The position numbers and the translations under genes were made by a program. A DNA stretch of 64,000 nucleotides. Origin: Guyanagaster necrorhizus (lineage: Eukaryota > Basidiomycota > Agaricomycetes > Agaricales > Physalacriaceae). The DNA is taken from the NCBI RefSeq assembly GCF_019112545.1, contig NW_025064889.1, positions 951,654 through 1,015,653 of the forward strand, read 5' to 3'. Numbering within the stretch: position 1 is the stretch's first letter; each line of letters starts with the position of its first letter. Of the stretch, positions 32,832 to 44,386 are shown piece by piece. The notes under the pieces are model-generated. The model saw only the letters and a program-made list of their open reading frames with translations, had not been told where the DNA came from and made no database searches.

Positions 32832-33680
32832 TCAAATGAATGCAAGACTGGCATGTGGTTCCTTATCTATACCAGTGTGACCAAGAACAATGAAACCCCA
32901 TAGCCATGCCTTTGCCTCCTCCTCTTGGAATAAGTTGATATACTGTTCCAACAAGGCTTCAGTATTGGTATGGTAATGAGGGTCAACTACATGTTCACTG
33001 GATACTTTATCAGTATATTCCCTTTTCTGTGCTCTGTCCTCGACGAGGTCTTCCTCATGAATGCACTTCATGCTGATAGTCGGTTCTGGTTGGGTCAAAT
33101 CTGCGTGCTCCGTCTGACTGTCGGCCCCAACGGTTATGATGGGGTCACCCGTTTTTTTGGCCTCCAGTATATCATGCAGAGCAGCCTCATACTCTCGATG
33201 TATGAAAGGGCAGACTCCCAATCTCTCCAAGATCTGCATCGTAACAGAAGGCAAGTCGGAGAAAGACGATGTCGTCTCTGGTACTCTGACATTGATACGG
33301 TTTTGTGGGTCATTACACAAAACAGGTCCCTTGGTGAATGGAGGCTTCTGGTTAAGCCAGATGTCTTGAAAAACGCTGTACCAGATCTGTTTAGAAAGCG
33401 AGCTAGCAATGCGCTTGTTAAGTGGCATGCCTATGGCCATGGATTCCGAAATATCCACTGAGATGTGCGACATTTTGCGGTGGGAAAGGCGAAACAGGAA
33501 GTGGACAGAATTAGCATTCCCACCCGGGGTAGCTATGCCTGTCGTCATAGACAGAGAATAAAACATTGAAACACATAACAGGGGGATTGTTAATGGCCGC
33601 CTTCCGGCATAGTTGGACCACACGTCCAAAGCAAGTCCAAGAATTTTTGAGACCCGCCTCTTGGGTAGGATCGAAAGAAG
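32832..33680 (-). CDS. Unrecognised protein, C-terminal exon
   Basis: A minus-strand frame is open for more than 265 codons and ends at 32832. No ATG opens the long frame. The in-frame start at 33629 would be TTG, and the frame extends upstream to an acceptor-like site (ttgacag) near 33683, so this is probably the last exon of a spliced or truncated gene. The protein has a hydrophobic stretch near its start (PLTIPLLCVSMFYSL) and a mixed, globular-looking remainder. The C-terminal third lies in CpG-poor sequence and the rest in normal genic sequence, so the border of the repeat region runs through it. I do not recognise the family. Confidence 0.45.
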   Translation of the reverse strand, partial: LLSILPKRRVSKILGLALDVWSNYAGRRPLTIPLLCVSMFYSLSMTTGIATPGGNANSVHFLFRLSHRKMSHISVDISESMAIGMPLNKRIASSLSKQIWYSVFQDIWLNQKPPFTKGPVLCNDPQNRINVRVPETTSSFSDLPSVTMQILERLGVCPFIHREYEAALHDILEAKKTGDPIITVGADSQTEHADLTQPEPTISMKCIHEEDLVEDRAQKREYTDKVSSEHVVDPHYHTNTEALLEQYINLFQEEEAKAWLWGFIVLGHTGIDKEPHASLAFI

Positions 33681-33799
33681 CTGTCAATGTAGAGGTGGCT
33701 GGCAGTCAAGAACGAGGCTTATGAATTATGAATATCATTGCCAGCCGCAGCACATGGACCCCCTTGCCCCTAGCACTGAGTTGAGTCTAAGTATCTACT

Positions 33800-35084
33800 C
33801 TACAAGTTATACCCAGAGCCAGCGGCCGCGAAAGCGTTGTTCTGTCCTGTGGCAGCATGCAATGCAGCAGCGAAGCCGTCTGTGATCGTATCTATATCAG
33901 TCGTGACGCTGACCATGTCGAAGCCTTGGGAGAAACGTTTCTCAGCTTGCTCTCCGGTTAAACCTACATGGGAACATCATCTTTCAAATCCATACTAGGA
34001 AAAGGAGGCTTACAGAAGATAGCAGCAGATTTTCCCGCCTTCTTGCATGCTTCAAGGATCTTGGAGATGGCGGCTTCATGCTCGACGCCACCAAATTCGA
34101 CGCCCATGGACACAGCCAAGTCAAATGGACCAATCTGTCCCTCGCTCAGTTATATGATACTCCAGGGATGGTGGCTGCACTTACAAACGCGACATCAATA
34201 TCTTCTTTGACGATGTCTTCAATTTCCTTCACGGCATTAGGATGCTCAATCTGGACAGCAATAACAAGATCCTCGTTCGCACTTTCCTTGTAGGATCCAC
34301 CTAGTTGGCCAGTTGCGTGTGTGAACATGGGACCTTTACGAGCGGTTCAGTTATTTTTTTCTGCCGGGTACAAAAAGCACAAAAAGGGAAAATTAGGTAC
34401 CAAAACCTGTAGATAAAACGACCATTAGCGTGGTGTAGTGTCAAATCAAACCAGGAAGACATACCGCGGATGCCATGGGGAGGATACTTGGTTGCTTGAA
34501 CCACCTTGCGAACTATTTCCTGAGAGGTATTCAATCATGGATCTTTTTCCTTTCGAAGAAACACTTACAGTGCTATTTGCCATGGGAACCATTAACCCAT
34601 GAGCACCGGAATCGAGCGCGCGCTGGTAGATTAAACAGATCAACCCTAACGCTAAAACTAAATCAAACACACCTTGATCAACCAAGCCTCTTCAGCTGGC
34701 ACGCGGATCAAAGGTGATGCGCCGCTAGATGCAATAGCATTTGTGAGATCATAGAAATGGCTCTCTGAAATCCGTTATTAAGATCAGCACTCTTCCACCA
34801 TTACGGCCCACTTGTACCATCGATCAGTCCATGTTCTGTGACATTACAGCGTTTAGTCGATATCCTCAGACGGGGGGAAACGCATACCTCCGTCAATCAG
34901 GACCCATGACACATTCTTCGTATTTGCTATGGTGCGTGCAATGGCCGTGCTGTGAGTACACAGTAGGCGTTGAGGGATGCTGACATTTCCGGGGAGATGG
35001 TACTCACCTTGGAAGAGTCAACCAAGCACCTGCGGCTGGTTCTCCAGCGGAGAGTTTCTTGCGAAGGGGGATATTGAGAGGCAT
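33800..35084 (-). CDS. HpcH/HpaI aldolase family protein
   Basis: Class II pyruvate-type aldolase (HpcH/HpaI family) that in relatives cleaves 4-hydroxy-2-oxo acids, metal-dependent and cytosolic. The spliced protein starts MPLNIPLRKKLSAGE, with conserved GAWLTLP, then VLIDGEHG (the His is the expected catalytic base), DLTNAIASSG, RVPAEE, SGAHGLMVPMANS, YPPHGIRG, AVQIEHPNAV (active-site Glu), IGPFDLAVSMG (metal or substrate Asp) and a C-terminal FDMVSVTTD. It ends AAGSGYNL. Exon 1 is 35008-35084 and exon 2 is 34888-34949. An 18-bp exon at 34818-34835 carries the HGLID part. At least four more exons follow with introns of about 50-100 bp. All key motifs are present and the length is typical (about 270-290 residues). 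Substrate is not predictable. Confidence 0.88.
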
Positions 35085-36693
35085 CACAGGATAGGTTATT
35101 TTTTTAACCTCCTAGCCGAACAGGCATTATTTTATAGCATCTGTACCATGAGACTACGGGATAGGAACAATTACGGGGCGATCGGGCCGCAGGCAGGCTA
35201 ATTCACGTCCGACCAGTCTGATTCCGACCATGAGGACAGTCAAATCCTTCCCCACTGCCGCGGAACGGTATAAGCACCAGGAGTACTGTCTTTTGGCATC
35301 TTTCAATATGTGTGACTTTGGAACTGCTATTAGGAACTGAAGAAGGGCAGGCGTGTTTCCTTAAAGAGTCCGGACTACCGCGTATTTCTCATCGATAAGT
35401 GCTGAACTTGAATATGATGCTACTCATGAGCTTGTTCTAGTACCAGGGTTGTTCCCCACATTGGTCATAGGCGAGTCTCAACAGTACCGCCCAAATTGTG
35501 GACCAAAGCAGCACAGCTACTTCTGCGCTTTTACTTTTCTATTGCCTACACTCAGTTGCCGTTCTTCTGCTAAAAATGCTCTTTTACGACCAACAGTACA
35601 TCTTGCTAACCGTACGATAGTTCTCGTGATGAACTGTAGCCAGAAAAGTCTCTCTTCCTTGTACCTTTGCCCGGAGATCTGGCTTCCCTGTTAGTAGTAT
35701 GGAAATCTTGCAACGATTGCATGCCCACCCTTTCATTTTGACTGGCGACCACACAGAAGGCATACCAAAGAAGGTTCTCATAACTTTGGGAAGACTGCAG
35801 GTCATTGAGACAGACAGCGTCATATTATTTGTCCCAAAGATCGATGATTTGCCCCGGGACCCATGCACAATGTATCTGATGGGAATTTCTCTACGCTGGA
35901 TTCTTTTCCAGTTAAGTGGTAGTCATAGCATCACAATCCCAGTCTTAGGTGGCCCTCCTTGGCTGTCCATTATATAAGATGTTCCTTATGGAAGCCATAA
36001 AAGATATTTCTCCGCTCTGATCTATCCTTTCGAATGCGAAATCCTTCATGGCCACAAAGTTGACCTCCAAGTGAAGAAACGGATGCTGACCATATCATTG
36101 ATATGGTATGGTATATACATAAACGTTAACTTATCATCAACAACGATCGTGCTACTAGGTCGTACGTAATAAGTATCATCTTGTGGGTGAAACAAGCAAA
36201 TGACTAGGGATGCATCTAGTTCCAACTTCCACGAAGCCAGGCAGAAAAAGAAAAGAGCGGAAGGCCTGCGTACCTATGAGATCAACGGTGCAACGCAGGT
36301 CGAAGCCCAAAGTTTCAGAGTAACGTAGAGGAAGAGGAATTTAGAAGAAGGAAATTTTCTGATGCTAAGATTAAAGCACATTCTGTGGGCGATGGAGGAG
36401 GGTAAAAATTAAAACTTGTAGAAAGCAGGGATGGTAAAGGATACAGGTAATCATTGGCTAAGTGTGAACAAGTGTGAACCAAAAAAACAACAAAACAAGG
36501 GAAACGACGAGTAACTGATAGGCTCAAAAGCTGCCTTCTATACATGCAATGATCAAAAATATGCCTCCTTGAGATGGCTGATGTACGTCGTGAAGAAAAA
36601 TGTGAGATATAGATTGCATGCAGTACGGAAAGACCGTGGAGGGAATGACGGAATCAAAATGAAAAAAGAAAAAAAATAAGCGGGGACCATCAA
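35085..36693. other. 1.6-kb intergenic region
   Basis: Normal CpG content but no family recognised. A plus-strand frame at 35699-35977 (92 codons from an ATG) and a minus-strand frame at 35868-35584 (94 codons, containing a CNRC) are open but show nothing familiar. They may be chance or remnants. The right end must hold the importin 3' UTR. Confidence 0.35.
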
Positions 36694-39600
36694 CTATTGC
36701 GTCGCAATCTTCACCATCTACAAGAAAGAACAGTTCAAAGAGGAATGACGAAGCAAAGTCGGAGAAAACACACCTCTCGTGCCCAACGCATAGTTTTCTT
36801 AGTCTCCAGGCTCATGCGCTGCCTAGCTCGGAGCTCACTGGCCACCCAATTTTGCAAGAGCAGTGGCTTTAATTGCCCAGCTGGGAAAGAATCTGCGAGA
36901 TCACCAAGAAGACCATATGACAATTTGACGACAGGCTCCGTCCGCTCCTCGTCAGATAAGGACCGATATATCAACTCGAGAATGCTAGGAGCGTGCGGAA
37001 GAAGGATGGGAACTGAGGCCAACGTGAGTATAATAGTCCCGACTGGGTGAAACAACTTACCCTTGGGCGTATTCTTGAGACCCGTGACAATGCCGGTGTA
37101 AGCCTCCAGAATCCCTTCGCGTAATTGTCCGACGTAATCCAATAGATCATAGTCGAGCTGGAAAAAGAAGGCTTAGGGCACTTTATGCAACACAGCGGTC
37201 TAGATACTCACCGGATTGACTTCCACAGCGCCCGCCTGCTTCAAAACGTTCATAGTCGTATCGAGATACGGCTCGAAGCCCGCACCAACAGCGAGCGCAA
37301 TATCGCCGAAACAAGACAAGATCGTAATCTTGACGTTCCGGTTGAGAACGTCGCTTTGAAGGTTCTCGAGTAGCACAGTCATGAATGGATTAGCATACTG
37401 AGCGCTTTGGTCTCCCAAGGCGCGTGAAATGTCACCGATGATACCGACAGCAACGGTACATAACTGTGTATCTTCATGGGCTTTGAGAGCAGGATAGAGA
37501 TAAGGAAGGAAGGCGCCGATGTACGGCGCAAAAGCAGTTTCGAGAGCTAATACACGTGTCAGTGGGTGATAGATGCGACACCAAGTAACTTACCAGAAGC
37601 AAGGGCCCCTACAACAAGGAACGCGTCCTCCAAGACTGTTGAAGTCTTTCCGGCGGCTTGTATTAGCTGCAAAACGAGGGTCATAATGCGGTCCGCCAGG
37701 GGCTGTATTCCATTGTTCAACTTGCGAATGACGCACTGAAGGGAAATTAGACCGGCAAATACTACGTAAAACAAAATGAATGGTGTACGTACAATGGCAA
37801 CGGAGCACAGATTGCTCTGGAGCTCGTTCCAGTTATTGCTGTCATCCACACCAACAATTTGGTTCTGAACAAAGAGTCAACACAAAAAAGTGAAGCACAA
37901 ATTCGCCAAGACATACATGGAGACTAAGAAGATGCTCCATTCTTTGCAATATCGTTACAACCGTATTTTGAACGACAGTGATAGCATCGGGAGTGGCATG
38001 TGTAAGATACGATGTCATCGCCTCATACGCCGCGGTACGATAGTTGGCTTCGTTAGAAGCACTAGAAAATGTCGTCAGTCAAGATATGATATCATTGATG
38101 GGCATCCACCTCTCTGTCACTCGCAGAAGGGCTTGTACGACGCCTTCATAGTAAGGCGATAAAGGTCCTGATTGCGCCGCCTCTGCATCGTCTTCGTAGT
38201 ACACAGCGAGTTGATCCGCCAGGTTCATTAAAGCCCAAGCACAATTCGTGACAATGCGCGGACTGTCCTGAAGGCCAGAAACCAAAGCCGAGATTAACGG
38301 GTGAAGCTGCATGTCTGGTTTGATAACCACGATGAGAAGATCGCAAATACGACCCAAAGTCCACGCCGTCGTGTCTTTTACATGCGTGTTGGCATCCGCC
38401 ATCATACTGATAAGGGTCGGGAGGGCCTGTTCTGCGAGCGGTGTCAGTACAGAAGGATCGGGGCCCTCGAGGACGGATCCGAAAGCCATTACAGCGGCCT
38501 CCCGCCGATGCCAATCTTCGGACGTGATGTTGCCTTCGATGAATGGAAGAACAGCCGGGACAATAGCGTCTTGGACTGCCCCTGCAAGCAAAGACATGCA
38601 CGTTCCCGCCGCCATGGAGACATTCCACTCATCTTCATCGGCATCTTCTTCTTGCTTGGTCAAAAGCATTAATAGAACGGGGACAATCTCAGGCAAAGCG
38701 ATTTTTGCGAAATGCCTAGACTCTCTTTCAGGTTGCTCGCCATAATCAATGGCCTATTTGTCAATCAGCCGCGACTCGCGATCAGACAGAGTTAACACGC
38801 ACCTCTTGGGCTTCAAGAGCTAGTTCTACTTCCTCCTCACAGACAGTAGACCAGAACTCGACGGCTTGTAAAGCAACTCGCTCATCCGAATGTTTCATGC
38901 CAACGACGGTCAGCTACAGATGTTATCAGCCAGCCATCAAAGGAGCACGAGGGGAAACACGTACACCAAACAGGGCTTGTTCCATGTAGAAACCCATTTT
39001 TTCGTAATATAAACTCATAATCCTCACCAAGCACTCAAAAGCACCAACTTGAACAGCAACAGATGCACTTTGAGTGGCCTCACAGACAACTTGCATTATA
39101 TAGTTCCTTTCCCCCTGCAAAGTCATTAGCGTTGTCGTTATGCCGATGCGTTGCAGACTCACATCTCTCTCAAAGTTATCCCGGACAAACTCGAGAGAGT
39201 TGTAGAGAGCGTGGATAGCCGCCAGCTGCACATCGGATGATGGCTCCTCCTTTCGTGCTCCATGGATAACGGCAGTCAGAATCTCGTTCGCACGCAAGCT
39301 GAGGATTTCGGGTTTCTGAAGAAACGGTCAATGTAATGTTGAGGGCCCATGAACACCCACGCACTATTGTTTCGCAGATAAACCCGATAGTCTGAAGGGT
39401 AGCAATTTTTAAGTTGGTGTTGGGCTGATTGTTAACGAAACCGAGTAGTATCTCAATGAGGTCCTTCCATTGATCCTGCGGTAATTCTACGGCAGCGATG
39501 GCAGCGACAACTTGAGAAGCGAACTGGCCAGCTTTGAGGTTTGGCGAGGCCAAGGTCATTAAGGCATCTTGCTTGATCTTGGCCTTCGTGTCGGGGTTAA

Positions 39601-40055
39601 GGGTCAACCATCGGTTTGAATACTCAGTTTGCCGCGATGTTTCCTGTCGAAGATGAGAAAATGAGCATCCGTGTTCGAAAATGGGAGATATCAATGACAA
39701 GCCACACACCCGTGCAGTCAACGCATTTTTGAGAGCAAGTCCGGCGGCATTACGGACATGCAGGGGCGTTGAGTCCTCCAAAAGGACGGCAGAAAGCATG
39801 AGCATATATTGAGGCTACATTGCGAAGAAAAAGAGGAGGAAAAGGTAAGAAGAGCTGAACAATGAGGACAGAAATGAAGACGTGCGTAGTTTTCCCGTGA
39901 GGCACTCTCGAGTTGTTGCGTGGCATCCTGACGCGTATTCGAGTCTGTACGAGAGAGAGAAAAGCACAGATAATACTGAGAAAATGACGAGACGCGCAAA
40001 AAGATAGGGACGGACCTGCGGACAAGGTATTGGCAAGGAGGTCGGTTGCATTCAT
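36694..40055 (-). CDS. KAP95: Importin subunit beta-1 (karyopherin beta 1)
   Basis: Nuclear import receptor. It binds the importin-alpha/NLS cargo complex, nucleoporins and Ran-GTP. The reading starts MNATDLLANTLSA at 40055 and ends KTMRWARE plus a last small exon MVKIATQ at 36694. HEAT-repeat motifs run throughout, e.g. QLESASRENY, LHVRNAAGLALKNAL, FASQVVAAIAAVELP, AIHALYNSLEFV, the acidic DEDEWNVSMAAGTCMSLLA (the conserved acidic loop region), WHRREAAVMAFGSVLEG, HVKDTTAWTLGRICD, IVTNCAWALMNLADQ, RTAAYEAMTSYL and KITILSCFGDIALAVG. About ten or more introns of roughly 50-60 bp. The expected length (about 860 residues) fits. It is divergent with LSM7. No odd features were seen. Confidence 0.95.
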
Positions 40056-40475
40056 GACTGAAGGATACGATAATGGTTCACGAAATATATCGGCGCAGCT
40101 GGCAGAGCAGAAAAGGCAGAAATACAAAGGAGTAATGGCGCCGGCAGCGTCGAGGGAAGGAGTTAAAAGGAAAGGAAGATGAGCGCGGTGATGGTGAAAA
40201 GGACAGAGAAGGTGGCTGCCACCGAGCTGAACTTGAATTGTCCTGCAGCTTACAGCCACACCGTCTTTTTATTCTCTGCTAGTATTCTTCTCTTGTTTTA
40301 TCCTTGGACCACACTTGTTAACGGGTATGTCTTGGCCTTATTGTCTCTCACGTCGTGCTCATTGTGCTGTTGTGTGGCACAGCTTTTTTCAAGCGCGCGC
40401 CCCAATGGCAGACCGAGTGAGTTTTCTGTGGCAGATTTGCAGCTTATGTGTCAATTCAGACCTTAGGGCCGTGGT
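40056..40475. promoter_or_regulatory. Divergent promoter region KAP95 / LSM7
   Basis: 420 bp between the two start codons, with pyrimidine-rich stretches on the LSM7 side (ttttattctctgctag, tcttctcttgttttatcc). No clear TATA box. It must hold both promoters and 5' UTRs. Confidence 0.5.
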
Positions 40476-40929
40476 ATGGCACCGAGAGGTCGTGGTGCTG
40501 GCAGTAGCACCAGAGGGCGGGGCCCACCAACGAGTTCCTTGTCGATGGACAAGCCAAAACGCGAGGCTATCCTAGATCTTTCAAAGTACGTCAACGAGAG
40601 AATTAGAGTCAAGTTTACCGGTGGACGAGAAGGTGAGATTCTTTCCTGCGATAAGCTTATGTCTCCCCTCATAGTTCGATAGTCACCGGTATTCTCAAGG
40701 GCTATGACCAGCTGCTAAATCTTGTCCTTGATGAGGTCGAGGAAGAAATTCTAGGTTAGCCTTCTACATTCATTCTCCTTTTTTTTCTGTGCGCTGAATT
40801 TGCCGTACAGAGCCAGAAGCACACAAGCGAAGTCTAGGATTGGTCGTCCTGCGTGGACCAACAATAACCCTTCTTAGCCCTGTTGATGGTTCCGATGAAA
40901 TTGCCAACCCTTTCCTTGCACCAGAGTAG
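40476..40929 (+). CDS. LSM7: U6 snRNA-associated Sm-like protein LSm7
   Basis: Subunit of the heptameric LSm2-8 ring (U6 snRNA, splicing, nucleus) and the LSm1-7 ring (mRNA decapping, cytoplasm). Three exons: 40476-40632, 40683-40754 and 40811-40929, joined in frame to 115 residues. The N-terminus is Arg-Gly rich (MAPRGRGAGSSTRGRG). The Sm1 motif follows (LDLSKYVNERIRVKF, GGREVTGILKGYDQLLNLVLDE, with exon junction 1 inside REV), then Sm2 (GLVVLRGPTITLLSP) and the family's C-terminal tail (IANPFLAPE). Intron 1 ends at 40682 rather than at the earlier AG, as only this keeps GREVTG. Length and motifs are complete. Confidence 0.95.
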
Positions 40930-41300
40930 ATGCCCTTTTCTGTCTGTATTCACGATCACTCTATAGTAACTCTCCATCTCCAATGTACGATATTATTTCG
41001 AGTATATCAACCGTGTCTTATGGTTACATGAGAAATCCAAATATCAAACAGCAGAGCATGCCTGGAGCTACGAAATTCTACTAGTAATACTGCATGGTGC
41101 ACTGATTCATAGGGTAGCAGGAGGGAGAAGGGGAAAATGAGGCAGACATAAGCACTGGCCATAATAATGGATCATGGATGGAACGGTGTGAGAAATATAC
41201 CGTATGCATGGTTAGTCAAGGGAGTGTTGGTGGCCTGTTTTGTGCACCACAAAGGAAAGACTGGCTGTTAGGCAAGAAATGGCGGCAGAATGAGTAGGTG

Positions 41301-44300
41301 TTATCGTTTCTCGACAACGGGTTTATCGGTGTCAGTATTATCGGACTGGTCCCCATGCAGGGTAGATAATTTAACAGCCAAGCTAGCACCATCAGATGGC
41401 AGGCGTGATTGCGTCGGCGAGACACTCTCCGTTATTGATGGGCCCGTTATGAGTGATGTTGATAACGGTGTAGATGGGAGATCACGCGGTGACGGCGACC
41501 GCGATCCTGACGCCTCATATCCTGTTGAGGAGGAAGTCGGCGAGCTGCCATTCGAGTATACATCTTCGCCCTCGGTATTGATCCTCGGGGGAAGGGTCCT
41601 GAGAGGTTGCGGGGGTGATGGTGGACAGGCTGTTTTGGAAGAATTGGAGGAAGAACTATCGATTACAGTGGTTTGCGGAAACGTAGAAATGTGAGAAAGT
41701 GGCGGAGACGCAGTGATAGTCGAAGTCGAACGCGAATGCGAATGTGACCTGGTATTTGCGGTTGACGGAGTCGGGGTATCCAGACCTCCTGAGGACTTGC
41801 CATGAGTCCTTTCATCCTCATAAGGAATAGCGATGCCTCTTGACGAATGTACAGATGATAACAAAGGCGGAAGGCTGGAAGAATAAATATCATGCGGAAT
41901 AGATGCCATGTAATATTGATTATGCTGCTGGTATTGCGAAAGCAAAGGCGAATGTGATCCTTGAGAGGGGTATAGAACGTTTGGGCGAGGCGACCTAGTT
42001 GTGCCAGTTTGATAATATACAGTGGCGGAATCTGAAAGATGGCAGTCAACCGGGGAATCAGGAGAAGACGGGAGTGGGGAAGTAAGGGCCGTAGATGACC
42101 AGAGAGAACCTTTCGGTGATCGTGCGGACGAAGACCGTTTAGAAGGATCAGGTTTGAAAACAGAAGAAAAGTTGTCAAGCGTGACCTTCGAAGATGTAGG
42201 TGAAGATTCGCTGAGGCGCTCCAGGCGGTGAAACCGTCCCCGTGCGCCTGTTACAAGTCTCGATAAAACATCGACACCAGCGTCGGTATGGACAGGACCC
42301 AGCCTCGAAGGTGGTAACCAAGGCGATCGACGGGTACCATGATTGGAGACCGACCCCTCAGTGTAAGAATGAATCGAGCGAACATCGTCAGACTCGGTAG
42401 CATCAGAACGATCTTCATCGGTGAGAACTTCACTTGAAGAGTCATTATGTGCTTCTTCCCGTTCGCGTGCTTCTGTAGAAGCGGTTGCCAATGAAAGGCC
42501 ATTTTCAAGCTGGTTTTCAAAAAGAGTATGATCCGCAGATGGCGCCTCGGGTGGGGGAGGGCTGGTCCATTTCCCTCGTTTGGGTGCCATATGTTCTGGA
42601 GGGGGACGGATGACGACTGGTGGAGACCGACCACTCGGCTCCGAGAAATGTGTTGGCGGCGAAAACCGATCAGAACCACCTTTGGGTCGCATGGACTGAC
42701 TTCCAACACTATATGGAGTCTGCGGAGGAAGGTTCGATAATCGAGGGGCAGGCGCCGAAACCAAATCTTCATCTTTACGCTCCTCACAAAGCTCGGCCAG
42801 TGCCAGGATAGCACGTTCTGGGCGTGCGGCAAGGACCCTTGATGCTCGCATGAATTCGCCGCGGATCTTGATAAACAGTAAGCGATCGGTTGAAAAAAGA
42901 AATTACGGATTGCTCACTGTATACAGGCCGTCTTTAGTGACACATCTTGCCACGTTAAAATCGGTTTCGAAAGGATCCTGGTCTTGTTGTGAGCGATGAA
43001 GGCTTAACAGGACCCGAAAGGCATACCTCAATGCAAAACCGATTTCGTTCTCGTGCATCGTTGAAGCGTCCAGCAGATAGCTTCACTTATCAACAAATGG
43101 TACACCAACATGAAAATCCAGACATACATCGTTTTGCCATCCCTTGCTCGCCTTTTTGATAAGTCCAGCCCGAATGGAAGCAACGCCCGTATTGTACGAG
43201 AAGTCGCGAGAATAGTAACGGAAGAAATCAATTAACCTGCAATTATGCTGTCGAAGAAGTGATCACGGATAATCCAATGGGGCTCACAGTTCTGCAACAG
43301 TCTCCATATTTTCGGAGTGCCAACGTTGCCGTAAGAGATCAATATCATCGAAGAACCAAGTGTTGTGTTCTCCAAGATGCGTATCTTCCTGAAAGAGACG
43401 TCAGCCAAACGTATAAGCGCGCGCTAGAAGCGCTCGCACCTTGGAGATGGGACGTAAAGGGGGCATTTGCTGAAGGTTTGGCAATATTGGGGGATTTTTG
43501 ACGTGGACGAGGAAGTAGATTACAAGGAGGACGTATCCATAAGACGACAGGGTACCCCTATAGGGCGAGTTTATTTTCCTGTAGACGGTGTGAGGCAATG
43601 AATTATTAAGAAAGCTGGTCTACCGGCGTACCGGCGTTTGCTCCACACTTTGACTTGAGAAGCGTGTTGGTAAGTTGTCAGAAAGAAGTGGTACGAGACT
43701 CACGAAATAATACTAGTGTTCGGACACGCGTTGGATCTATCATGGCGTAGCACATGAGTAGCCGTGTGTTTTCCAACGCCAGCCTGTTTTCGAAGCCTAT
43801 ATCACAGGCAATTCCCAAGGGTAGACCAGGTGACGGATCGAGGGTAAGTTTAACGATTGGTATTCTGGCATGGGGTAGCGGCTTGACGTGGAATTTAGTT
43901 TCTTGGGAGAAAATATGAGAACTTCCCGCCTTTGAAGACTATCCATATGGACTCACCGCGCTCAAGAAGGTCGCCTAACATGGTTACAAGATCGGAGGCG
44001 GCCAAACGTTCGTCGGAATCGATGAGACAGCAAAGGTCCATGTCTGCATGATAGTTGTGAACTTTGTCCCGACAAAACGCGGCAGCAGGCTCACCAGAGT
44101 TGCGAAGGCTAAATCCATTTGCGGTGCTGCCAAAGGACAAGAGTCTACTGTCTGGCTCGATCGTGCGAATAAGTCTTTCCAGCAGCTTGCGCACATCCTC
44201 TTTTACAGCCATTTCTTCGGCGGTCGGAAGCAGCTGGATGACAAAGTCGAAAAGGCATTGCGACAGCTCTGCAACGAAGCGCTGTTTCGAAGGCTGCCGT

Positions 44301-44386
44301 GGGTGGTGTATTGGTGATCCCGACGTGTGAACGTCACGGTACTGCTGGTGCATCGACTGAGGGCTCAATGTCTGGGTATACGCCAT
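41301..44386 (-). CDS. Cid1-type poly(A)/poly(U) RNA nucleotidyltransferase with long Ser/Pro-rich tail
   Basis: Non-canonical RNA 3'-terminal nucleotidyltransferase of the Cid1/TUTase class. It starts [12 protein letters not shown] at 44386. The catalytic domain has [14 protein letters not shown] followed, after an intron, by DMDL (two metal-binding Asp) and then ACDIGFEN (third Asp). The PAP-associated domain includes [29 protein letters not shown] and [15 protein letters not shown]. Introns are short (about 50-90 bp) and several interrupt the first half. The last exon (42851-41301) encodes about 515 residues of Ser/Pro/Thr-rich, probably disordered sequence, far longer than the tail of fission yeast Cid1. 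The position that carries the UTP-selecting His in Cid1 (in the DPFE...NV segment) is Phe here, so ATP use is possible. It is divergent from the next gene. Confidence 0.9.

Noticed and set aside
38146..38745. Overlapping frames of 120-160 codons on both strands in the importin gene
   Set aside because: Shadows of the HEAT-repeat frame, which alone matches a known family.
39718..40259. Long minus-strand frames (up to 169 codons) at the importin start
   Set aside because: They run through introns and the 5' UTR of the importin gene. The importin reading explains the region.
42251..42832. 193-codon minus-strand frame inside the Cid1-like last exon
   Set aside because: Shadow frame of the Ser/Pro-rich coding frame. 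No own motif.
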